From positions 434,001 through 498,000 of the forward strand of contig JAEBUN010000031.1 in NCBI GenBank assembly GCA_023014365.1: a DNA stretch of 64,000 nt, written 5' to 3'. Each line of letters opens with the position of its first letter. The stretch's first letter is position 1. The notes beneath the pieces were generated by a model, which saw only the letters and a program-made list of their open reading frames with translations, searched no databases and was not told the origin of the DNA. Of this stretch, positions 21,953 through 32,316 are shown one piece after another. A program made the translations under genes and the position numbers. This DNA comes from Lepiota brunneoincarnata. Lineage: Eukaryota; Basidiomycota; Agaricomycetes; Agaricales; Agaricaceae.

Positions 21953-24900
21953 TCATACACCATAATGTACAAAGGGCACCCAGGAGTAAAACGAGTCGTG
22001 TCCCATCTTTCGTAGCTCCTTCACACCTTCATGCAACGCTCTCGCTGCCTGTTCACTGTTTGGTTCCCCTCCGGAAAAGAGTTTCTCGTAAACCTTATCA
22101 GCAACAATCGGAGCGGCCTCATCGGGTATCGACCACATCGTTCCAATAACACTTCGATATCCTGCTCCCAGCATCGCCCCAGTTATATGCACCCCCTCGT
22201 CTGATGCTTTCTCGTCTCCGGTTGCTGTTTCGCAAGCTGATAGAAACGCGAGGTCGGCATTCGCGAATGGTCTGGCAATGATATCCGTGATCATCAACCG
22301 CCGGTCATGGAGACAAAGACCACTCCGCGTTGGCTGTCGTACGTCCTGGGCGGCGTGGCATGCAAGGTGAACCCAACTGCTGTTTGCCATGTCGGCCAGC
22401 ACTCATTCCCCGGTCGCCTGCTCGTTCCGAAGTGTTTCGAACGTCCACTGCGAGTTGGCTAGGAAATGCTTTCCTATCTTAACCAGTTCTGTATCGGCAT
22501 TTGGAAGTGGACTGAGGTGCGGAGAGCTGGCCATGGCGATACCGACAAGTTTACCAAGAGGCTGTTGTTTTGCCGCTCTTGCCTCCAGTAGGACATTGAC
22601 TGTTGGTATGTACGATGACACAACATAATTGGATGTCTCATCCCTCCCACCCGCTATTTCTCGGCCAGCGGCATGCAGTGGAAGAAACGTGAGGGGGCCA
22701 GTTGAACACCACCAGATGCGAGGAAGGTGCTCAGGATCCGATGTTCCCGTCTGGAATTGTCAGAATTGATATCAGTGGGCACGGTACGCTACAGTGAGTG
22801 ATCTTACCGTCAAGCCCAAGCCCTCAAGAATAGGATATACAATGCTCGAGTAGAGCTTCCCAAGAACCCCCCCTATACGTGAACCGTTTATCGGGAGTGG
22901 TGCACCTGCACGGTCCCCCCGTCTAGTAAAATAAGGGTTTGCGAGATATTCTTTGAGTGATTTTTGCATCTTCTCCACATCCTCGTAGTGGAGTTTGTTC
23001 AACGGGATATGACGCACTTGGTCTCTGCCCGGTTCGAGCACCAATGCATCGCAGCGAAGTGTATGGACATTGATGACGACCACAGGACCTGAATCTGCAG
23101 CTTTCTTTAGAACGGAGACCTTTTTCGGCAAAAGAAAGTCTTCAAAGTCCGGGAGCAATCGTATCTTCTTGGCAATTGAGTCCCACTTTTCTGCAAGGCG
23201 CTGATGACGCCGAGTTTGTTCCTCGAGAGAGATCATGGTATCGACGGATGACTCCATCGGCTGCTGTTGGCGAGTGACTGCGCTTCGGAGCTCATGCGAG
23301 ACCTGGGTGAACTCAGCGCATAGATCTGGGTGCGCTTTATGGAGGTTACTGACGGAAGTGCGGAGGTTAAGCAGCTGGTTCCAGACGACTGAACGTGCTT
23401 GTTCGAGCCATTCTAGGGCAAGGTCTGGTTTTCCCATAATAAGGGCGACTGCGGCAGCCTGTCTGGGAAGATCTTCAAGTTTATGAAGCTGGGAGTGGCG
23501 GGTATCAATAGGGTCTCCAATCAAAGCAATCTGCGGGATGAGATCGATAGCTCGGTGATATCCATCCAGAACGGAATGGGGATCATGATTGGCTGAGGAT
23601 AGGCAAGCCACAGCCCATCTCTGAGATGCAAAGACTCGGGCTAAAGGTGAGCCAATGTTTGAGGTTGCAGCAGAGCGAAAATGAGAAATTGCTTCATCCA
23701 AGTCAGTCGGCAAGCCAGCGTGGTCAAGTCGACTCGTCAAGGTTATCGCAAAGTTGCAAAGCCATGGTGGTTTACGGGGGTGACTATCTGGGGCGAGCAA
23801 CAGGGCCTGCTGTTGATAATTGATTGCCTTGTCTATGTCACTAGGTGCGCCTGCATGCTCAAACAGACTGCGGTGGAAATATCCAAGGTCGTGGAGGTAC
23901 CCTGGTTTGTCAGGGTGTGCATCTGGAGTGAGCAACACCGCCTGTTGTTGATTCCTGATTGCCTCCTCAAGGTCGCTGAGCATCCCTGTATGTCCAAAGC
24001 GGCTGTGGAGGGATCTCCCGAGCATAGTATGCATAGTTGGTTTGAAGCGGTGTCCATCTGGGGTGAGTAACATCGCCTGTTGCACATTTGTGATTGACTC
24101 CTCAATGTCGCTGAGTGCCCCTGTATCTTCAAACCGACTTTGGAGCGACGATCCAAGGTCGCTGAGCCATGTCCGTTTTGCGCGATGGTCATCTGGAGTG
24201 AGCAATACCCCTTGCTGTTGATTCTTGATTGCTTCGTCAAGGTCGCTGAGCACTCCTGTATGCCGAAATCGACTGTGCAAGGAGTGTCCAAGGTTTTTGA
24301 GCACCGCTAGTCTGAAAGGATGGCTATCTGGAGTGAGCAATATAGCCTGCTGGTGCTTCTCGATTGCCTCGTCAAGGTCGCTGAGTGCTCCCGTACGCAA
24401 ATACTGACTGTGGAGGATGCACCCAAGGTCACTAAGTCCCTTTGGGGCATCGGTATGTCCACCTTGGGTGAGCAGCACCGCCTGCCGTTGATTCTTGATC
24501 GCCTCATCAAGGTCATTGGGGACTCCCCTATGCTTAAGCCGAGTGTAGAAGGAGTGTGCGAGGTTACGGAGCTCCGTCGGCTCGTCACGGTGACCCTCGG
24601 GGGTGAGCGACACTGCCTGCTGGTGATTCTTGATCGCCTCCTCTAGGTCACTGATCACGCCTGTATGTTTAAACCGACTGCGGAATGACGTTCCGAGGTC
24701 GCCGACTCTCCGTGGCTTGTCGACATGCCCATCTGGGGTGAGTAACACTGTTTGTTGTTGGTTCTTGATAGCCTCGTCAATGTCACTAATCATGCCTGTA
24801 CGCTCAAACCGACTGTAGAAGAAATTCCCGAGGTTGTTGAGCCCTGTCAATTTGCCAGAGTGACCATCTGGGGCGAGTAGCACTGCTTCTTGTTCATACT

Positions 24901-26150
24901 TGATTGCCTCGTCGATGTCGCTTAATACACCCATATGCCCGAACCGACTGTGGTAGTCAACCCCAAGGTTGTTGAGCCGCCCCGGCTTACTAGGATGTCC
25001 ATCTGGGGTGAGTAATACTGCCTGTTGTTGATTCTCGATTGCTTCGTTGATGTCGCTGAGTGCCCTAGTGTGCTTATACCGACTGCAAAATGAAAGCCCA
25101 AGGTCTTCAAGTATCGCTGGTATTTTGGTATGCCCCTCCGGGGTCAGCGATAAAGCCTGCTGGTGATTCTTGATTGCCTCGTCAATGTCGCTGAGCGCCT
25201 TGGTGTGCTCAAACCGGCTACAGAAGGACATCCCGAGGTTGGGGAGCCCCGTCAATTGGCCAGGATGACCATCGGAGAAGAGTAAAATCGCTCGTTGTTG
25301 ATATTTGATTGCCTCTTCGGTCGCTGGGCTCCCGTGTATGCTCATATCGGCTGCGGAAGCCAAGCCCAAGGCTGTTGAGTACCGCAGGGCTGCCGGCATG
25401 TCCATCTGGGATCAGTGGCAATGCCAGCTGATGGTTCTTGATTGCCTCCTCAAGGTCGTTTAGCGCGCCCGTGTGTTCAAAACGACTGTAGAAGGAAGCC
25501 CCCGGGTTGTGAAGCGTTGCTGATTTGTCGGCATGGTCATCTGGGGTGAGTGACACCGCCAGTTGGTTATTCTGGATCGCCTCGTCGATGTAACTAAGCT
25601 CGCTTGTACGCTCAAACCAACTCTGAAGGGAAGCTGCGAGGCTGCTGAGTCCCTTCAATCGGTTTGGATGGCCGTCTGTGATAAGCAACAGCACCTGCCG
25701 CCGGTTCGCGATTGCCTCCTCGAGGTCACTTAGTGCGCCCGTACGCTCAAACCGATTGTGGAAGGAATCCCCGAGGCCGCCGAGCACCGTCGGTTTGTTG
25801 GCATCTCCATCTGGGGTGAGCAACACCGCCTGCTGCTGACATTTGATCGCCTCGTCGATATCGCTGAGTACCCCTGTATGCCCAAACCGACTGCAAAAGG
25901 AATCCCCGAGGTTGTGAAGTAGTATTGGTTCGCAAGGGTGACCCTCTGGGGTGAGCAGCATTACTTGCTGGTGATATTTAATTGCCTCGTCTACATCGCT
26001 GAGGACCCCCGTACGTCGAAATCGACTGTGTAAGTAGAGTCCAAGTTTGTTGAGCCTCCCCGGTTTTTTGGGATGATTATCAGGGGTGAGCGCCACCAGC
26101 CGCCGTTGCTTCTCGATTGCATCCTCAATGTCACTGGGTGCTCCTCTGTG
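21953..26150 (-). pseudogene. TPR-CHAT protein (caspase-like peptidase domain) with two lesions
   Basis: CHAT domains are clan CD cysteine peptidases, related to caspases and separase, usually joined to TPR repeats. The N-terminal part here has 18 repeats of 45 residues, each built on SDIDEAIKNQQQAVLLTPDG. A linker and the CHAT domain follow. Its His motif is SSWVHLACHAAQ and its Cys motif is LAFLSACETATGDEKAS, so both catalytic residues are present. One intron (22807-22751) is clear. Two defects are seen. At about 25320 two bases are missing from a TPR repeat, which changes frame. At 22403-22405 an in-frame TGA lies just before the catalytic His segment. The first exon was not located; a MGNCISTAQQ start near 26223 is possible. 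Closely related fungal proteins are often linked to programmed death; no such role is shown here. Confidence 0.8.
23715..26150 (-). repeat. Tandem 135-base coding repeats (18 TPR units)
   Basis: About 18 direct repeats, each 45 codons, lie inside the TPR-CHAT gene. The recurring plus-strand text is a GCCTCGTCAAGGTCGCTGAG-like core. Units are diverged, which argues against very recent expansion. Confidence 0.8.
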
Positions 26151-26199
26151 CTGAGAGCGGATGTGGGGGGAAGGTATTCAGTTGTGTTGTAAATCTTGT

Positions 26200-29100
26200 T
26201 GAGCCGTAGAAATGCAGTTACCCATGGTCCTTGACACGTTGTTCGGATGCCCAGATGGTTTAGACCGCACAGCTTGTCTGACGCAAAGGTAGGGATAATA
26301 TTGTTGTACGTAGACAACTAGGCGCACAATTAGCAAGGGATAAAGGTAAGAGTGAACGTATACTCTCACTTTGCACGAAAGAAAGTGGAACTGAATGAGG
26401 GTGAGGGGAGCATCCGGCGAGGCATGAACTAGATGTTGTGTGACGTGAGCGTGAATCGGTCACGGTACACGAGGGAGACTTTCAATCCGAGGAGTCGACA
26501 GAAAGAGGTTGCAGACTTTTCAGAGAGAAAGACTATCCCATAATACAAGACCTGTGGGGTGTTATACAGAAATTGGAAACTTAGGAAGATGATAGGTGAG
26601 AAATAAATAACCCGCTACATATGTCGGAGAAAGCCGAAAACCGTTAGAACACTGGTAACTGGATTATAATGGCGAATATCACACCTTGACTAAAGGTTAG
26701 AGGCCGCGAAAGCATGGCGCAGACCTTGCTTGGTTTAGTTTCTGTTATACCAGCATTAGTTACTCCTGTTGAGCTAGGCTCGGGTGTATGGACGAGCTTG
26801 TTTCGCTACGACGGGGGGAATAGTACACAGCCACCTGCGGTATTCGCAGCCGACCAACGGCGATTGCCAGTTAAGACAGTTGAGAGCACGATAAATACTA
26901 AATCAGCATCCCCCAAAAATGTACCGTAAGGTGGCTGAGCACACCTTTATCGTTCGATTGATGTACTGGTGTAGAGGGTCGTAGTGGTAGTAGGATCTAT
27001 CACATCTCCAGTAGATGAAAAGCTTGTTGATGGTTGTTTGTTATCTACATGGGAGCACCTGTGGGAGCACGGCTGAGCACGTTCCTTCCAGAGTAGATAG
27101 CCTTTGCGACCTCGATTTGATACCGGCAAGCCCGTTTGTCGGAACTTCGATTGTACAAGATTTCGTATTCGCTGAGTGGACCAGTCGGTCCTGTTTCCAA
27201 GGGGGGAAGTGAATGAGGACATAGCGGAGAGGGAGAGTAGAGTGATGTGGACATTGTTATTACCGGAGCATCCATGTGTGACATGGGGATGAAAGAGGCA
27301 GTATATTCTAGCACACGTGGACTGAGGGATAACGAGAAGCGTGAACAAACTGTTCATTAACATTTCCGAGTAGGCACGGCAAAGATAACGGCGAGATAGT
27401 CAACCTCTCTGTAGGGAGCCCGGGACATGCCCGGACTTGGTTGGTGTGAATCTGAGGTGAGGCACGGCCACAAGTTCATCATCCAGTGAATACCGGTCTT
27501 ACTTATTTCGCCCCGATCATAAGGTGAAGTTTGGAGCTGGAAAAACTGACTTGGGCCGCTTGATTTTCACAAGTTGGTCCTATACCGTACATGTAGTGTT
27601 ATCAGGACCATAATCCTAGTAAGTAAGCGAGCTGCTGATGGCCGTCAGATGTGTCAGCTGAAGCCAAGGTGAGAAAGTAACAAATTATGAGCGTTCTCAA
27701 GAGGTCCTCGAGTGCAGCGCATGGGCGGACAGTCTACGTCCGTGATGTGACCTTCAAACAACCCTACGCATTCTAGACCAGATTCTATACTCCTTTTCTT
27801 GGCCGCGGGTGAGGGGCGACCGCTATGTTTGCTTTCGAACGTGATCCCCAGAGAATCCCTTGTCACTTAATATCCCGGCGCTCCACAATCCGCATGCTAA
27901 CACCTCGCCATCAGTCTAAGACTCAGTCTGCAATGGAGATCACGATCAAAGATCAACCGCTTGTTCCAAATAAACGGTGCGTGTTGGGTTTTGTAGGGAA
28001 AGCCTCGTAACAGCTGTCTGTTCTCTCGCAACGTGTCGCCGGTCCTAAAAGTGTGATGTCGCTCTAGAGAACTTTGGGGGTATTCGTGCAAAACCAATGC
28101 TACGTTGTTACGAAAGGCCGTTGATTCGGAGGCGCAGGCAATGGCCGTCTTCGTTCTGGTTGCCAATCCGAAACAGCTCCAGCCACGGAACGTGCAGCGA
28201 AACGGTCCAGCTAGACTCAGACGGTCGTTTGTAATCCGAATATCCTGTACACTGCCCCAAGAGATGCATCCGGCCGGACAGCAGTACAATGCAAAGCTAA
28301 TGAGATATAGTGAGAAGTGAAAAAAATGTGCGAAGGAATAGGCGCCTGTGAGAGAGGCATGATTGGTAATCGGATCGGAGAATTGTCTTGACCCCGACCC
28401 CGTGTGACTCGGTGCAGGATTTAAAAAATTTGAACGTTCTGAACGATCGAACCTTACCTTGACCCGAACGTGTTGGAGTTGGGTAGAGTTCTGGCACGGA
28501 AGTTGAAAAGCTTCATCTCCGGCAACCTACATGCCCCCGCAACCCGGGTGAGAGGAATGTTGGACGATCATTCATGCTAGGCTGCATATTCATCTGACTC
28601 TAGAGTCTCACCTTTGAAAATCTTCTGATATATTAGGTGATCGGCCGGCATGGGCACTGAACCTAGAGGAATAGTTCGGGCCCGCACACATTCTCTATAT
28701 CATGCAATATCATCAGTCTTGACAAGGTCACGGGGGATACTGTGGAATTGGCACAGTAGCACTTCCGGCTGACCTTGGCCAACGGCTGTGCGAAGAGAAT
28801 GGTAAATTAGCAGTACTTCTTTGCTTGCCCTCTTGAAACAGACAATGTCCTGTGTTAGCGGGAGGCTATTCCTAGACTTTCGCGCTCTAAGGAAGGATTC
28901 AAAAAAATCCTGACACTGGGCGGTCAATATATTCCCACGAGTTCGGTGGTTGAGGTGCAGATGGAGAGTGGTGTAGTCGTGCTTCCCCAACTCCAGTACC
29001 AGTTGAGAGGAGATCTATATCAAGGGATGATTTAGTAAACTTCTCCAAACACTCGAAGACAGAGGAGTGATTATCACTAAGATCTGCAGAAGGCTGTTGT

Positions 29101-30339
29101 CAGTTTACGGGGAACGTATCCTTGCGTGGTGGCAAGTTTCAAGGGTAACACATCCGACACATTCCACAGACTCCCATTGTTTATTTCAATGAACGGAATG
29201 GTGACGGTCCACGAAACCAAGTTGCGGATAGCTACCATCATCGGAGAAGACGGCCATCACTTGAACATTGGTCATACTTAGACGCCCAAGAGCAAGCGGG
29301 TTCATTTTCGCTGTCACTCGAGATAAACTTACGTCGAGCGAATACACCACCCCAGTAAATTGTTTATGGGGTATCCACGGACCTTCCGAGAGGTTGACTC
29401 GAGGGTCGGAGCCGTTGCTACAGCAACCATGAGAAGTCGAACTTACCGCCCTTCCGGTCTCTATGCAGGGGTGGCATATTCTGCCAGAAGCTGAAAATAC
29501 ATGTCTGTTTCCCGGTTAGTCCGCTCCACTATTCCATTGCATTGTATAGCTAGAGCCAAGTCCGAGATGTTGCTGATCCGTTGCAGGAATGGAATCGGTG
29601 AGTCCGAGTCTACATAATAACATCAAGGATTCATGTGTACTGAAACCTGGACATTGAAACTGCTGGGTTTCATAGAATGAAGGGTTCACAGTCAGTCCCA
29701 CAGTAAGTGGCCGGAGGGCCGACAGGCAACCAACCATTAGTCGTAGTGAACATCGCAGTTGCTTGGTCAACGTCGGGGAACGGGGGAAGAATTTGTTGGA
29801 GACGTCATGTGCAACGGCTGAAGCGAATGACGGAATCAAGGGACAGCGCCTTTCTTCGGATGCGCCCACGTCAATCACGTTGATTAATTAGGGCCCACGA
29901 GTCTCTCGATTGCTGTGTATGGTGCTGATGATGACGCTCGCTGCATTGTTTTTGCATTTTGTCAGCAAGCGCCCACCCCCACAGATTTGCCCTGAGATTG
30001 TCCACAACTATCGGAGTGCCCAACCATTCATTCCATCCGGGCATCTGGGCTATTCCGGGTGCCCAATGGCTGGTGAAACGTTGCTAATTAGCACGAGCGG
30101 GCTAAAGTACCACGACCTCATCAACGTCGTCCCAAACCCTGCAAGCGGTGCAAGGACTTCGAAGGAATTTGTCGCACTCTTGCCGTTTTCCCAGTGGCTC
30201 ATCCGCAATCTGGAATACATCTTACATTCACGCTCTCAATCGCAAAGGAAGATCTAAGTTCGAACTGCACATTGGACTCCAAAACCTCGCTTAGAAGCTT
30301 CTGGCGACGGCTCCTCCTCCGTGTACTTGAAATTGGAGG
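26200..30339. other. Gene-poor region with possible unrecognised coding fragments
   Basis: No family could be assigned over 4.1 kb. The right copy of a long duplication covers about 27310-27870. Minus-strand frames at 28700-28990, 29516-29878 and 27897-28289 are open for 96-130 codons and could be exons of unknown or decayed genes, but no splice-consistent model was found. Treat as unannotated. Confidence 0.4.
27310..27870. repeat. Right copy of the diverged direct duplication
   Basis: Partner of 20150-20830, same orientation, with several small insertions and deletions between shared blocks. The final shared block is a GATCCCCAGAGAATCCCTTG-like tract near 27843. Confidence 0.6.
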
Positions 30340-30960
30340 CATCGAGGACATTGTTTAAAAGACCGGGTGATTCTCCCATCGTTCTTCGTTCCACTCAGCT
30401 CCTACAGCTATTCACTGCTCCAGCACGCCCTCGCTACTCATCTCAGTCCTTGTTACTGCACCGTTCTCCGTTGATCGTTATATTCAAACATGTGCTACCG
30501 CGAAGTCCCCTGCACCAAGCATTCTTGCGGCCATGAAATACCTTCCTCCCAAGGTACCCAGGTAAGCTAATCCCAGTTCCGGGAACGCAGGAATACGGAC
30601 CACTAACCATGATTCTCTAAGATCGACTGCAACTCTGCTGCATGTCGCTATAGCAGCCTTCACAATGCGGCTTGCGCGACCTGCCCTACCAGCTGCACGC
30701 AATGGTCTGTTCACTATTCGCTATTGTTATTTTTATCCGAGTATACTTACCGTGGGTTGAACAGGCTTCGACCACCGCAGCGAGTTGTCACTGCCCAGTC
30801 TCAGACTCCCTGCTCTGGTTGTCGGTGAATTTGCCAGTAATCTTCTCAGAGCAAACAGTAGCTCTTTGCTTTCGTAGATCAATATATAGTTTTCTGTCCG
30901 GCCCGTCGAATCAATAGCTTGGATAGTGTCACGTGAGGTGATCTATCAACGTCACCGTAA
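30340..30960 (+). repeat. First unit of a tandem gene duplication
   Basis: It matches 31675-32265 in the same orientation, from TTGTTTAAAAGACCGGGT through the whole small cysteine-rich gene to a TCACGTGA-containing end. The units are separated by about 0.7 kb of unrelated AT-rich DNA. Confidence 0.75.
30490..30828 (+). CDS. Small cysteine-rich protein, copy 1
   Basis: Three short exons (30490-30561, 30622-30704, 30765-30828) give 72 residues in frame. The protein starts MCYREVPCTKHSCGHEIPSS. Exon 2 reads IDCNSAACRYSSLHNAACAT followed by CPTSCTQW, and the end is TPCSGCR. Ten cysteines and three histidines, in CxxC-like and CxxxxC pairs, suggest a small metal-binding or disulfide fold. There is no signal peptide, so metal binding inside the cell is more likely. 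Similar small Cys/His-rich proteins are common and uncharacterised in Agaricomycetes. Exon structure is identical to that of copy 2, which supports both as real genes. Confidence 0.6.
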
Positions 30961-31674
30961 ACTGTGCAATATATATATCTATGCAGGTAAAAGGATAAGA
31001 GGGAAGCTATGAAGACACTACAACGAGAGGGAATACAATGCTAAGGTACCTATTTTTGAAAGACAAGGTTGTTGAATGCACGATAGTCAAGGGAAATGTG
31101 ACGAGAATATTTACGCAAAGTTAAAAATATATATGATCCCTAGGACCCAAGTAGGAAAACTGGATCCTAGCGATTTCAGCTATGTGCGACGAGGCTATTA
31201 TGTACACCCATTTACTAGGGAATGAAAGGGGATCTTGTTGCTACCTAAGGTATAATACAATTGTAGGGACGCCCTCTCGGCTACGCGAGGACGTCGCGAT
31301 TATCTAGTGTATAGTGGTAATTCGGCTCGCTCTTTAATTATTCTTATCTTACACATAATTCCTTTCACCTTCACACTCATTTTTACGTAGAAAACTCGCT
31401 CGTTTACGCTCTCAGTCTCTCATTTACATACCATAGCACTCCTTTTATTCCCAATTTTCGTAGAAACACGGACACGTAGAACCTTTAAAATACGTGCCAC
31501 GTAGTTACCGAATAGACGTCTTTTACCCCCGAGAACTCGTAGCAGCCTTACACAATCCATCAGTGTGTACGAAGAATATGGGATAAGGGGAACAATAGAC
31601 GGCGAGCCGACACACGCATTTCGACAGATTGTGGGTCCAAAACACTGCCGCTTGTTTACTCTCCAACGATCGAG

Positions 31675-32265
31675 CAGATTGTTTAAAAGACCGGGTCTTC
31701 ATTCCACTCAGCTTCTACGGCTATCCGCTAAGCAGCAGCTCCAGCGCCCTCGCCACCCACCCCAGCCCCTGTAACTGCACCGTTCTCCGTTTATCGTTGT
31801 ATTCAGGCATGTGCTACCGCCTTGTCCCCTGCATCAAGTATTCTTGCGGGGATATAGTACCTTTCCACAAAGGTAAATGGGTAAGCTAATCCCAGTTCGG
31901 AAAACACAGGAGTACGGACGGCTAATTATGATTCTCTAAGATCGACTGCGGGAGTCCTATATGTCGCAAGAGCAAAATGCACGGTCGGCGGACTTGCACC
32001 GCCTGCCGTACAATCTGCAGATATATGTCTGTTCACTATTAGCTATTGTTATTTTTATTTGAGTATACTTACTGTGAGCTGAACAGCCTTGGTCGCCCGA
32101 AAGATGTCGTTATCGCCTCGTCTCGATTTCCCTGCCCTATATGTGGGATCTACTCTTAGAAAAAATCAGTGGCTCTGTATTTTCGTGGATCAATATATAG
32201 ATATATAGAGTTCGTCCGGTCAGTTGAATCAAGAGGTTGTGATCAATTGAATATCACGTGATGTG
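31675..32265 (+). repeat. Second unit of the tandem gene duplication
   Basis: Partner of 30340-30960. It ends next to the CSE1 promoter, where a CACGTG box occurs near 32245-32255. Confidence 0.75.
31809..32159 (+). CDS. Small cysteine-rich protein, copy 2
   Basis: Paralogue of copy 1, with exons 31809-31880, 31941-32026 and 32087-32159 giving 76 residues. It starts MCYRLVPCIKYSCGDIVPFH. Exon 2 reads IDCGSPICRKSKMHGRRTCT then ACRTIC, and the end is PCPICGIYS. The cysteine spacing is kept although about half of the other residues differ. The tail differs almost completely between copies apart from the final CxxC. The frame is open in both despite this divergence, so both have probably been under selection. 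Function unknown. Confidence 0.6.
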
Positions 32266-32316
32266 ATGTATCACCAATCACTCATCTCTGGCCCCTTCCT
32301 CCCCTTCATCCTCAAA

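Noticed and set aside
21436..21972. 178-codon minus-strand frame
   Set aside because: It overlaps the 3' end of the CHAT exon, has no motif or splice support, and its composition is unremarkable.
23715..26150. Regularly spaced direct repeats resembling an array
   Set aside because: The 135-base period encodes a 45-residue TPR-like unit in one frame, so it is a protein repeat and not a CRISPR or satellite array.
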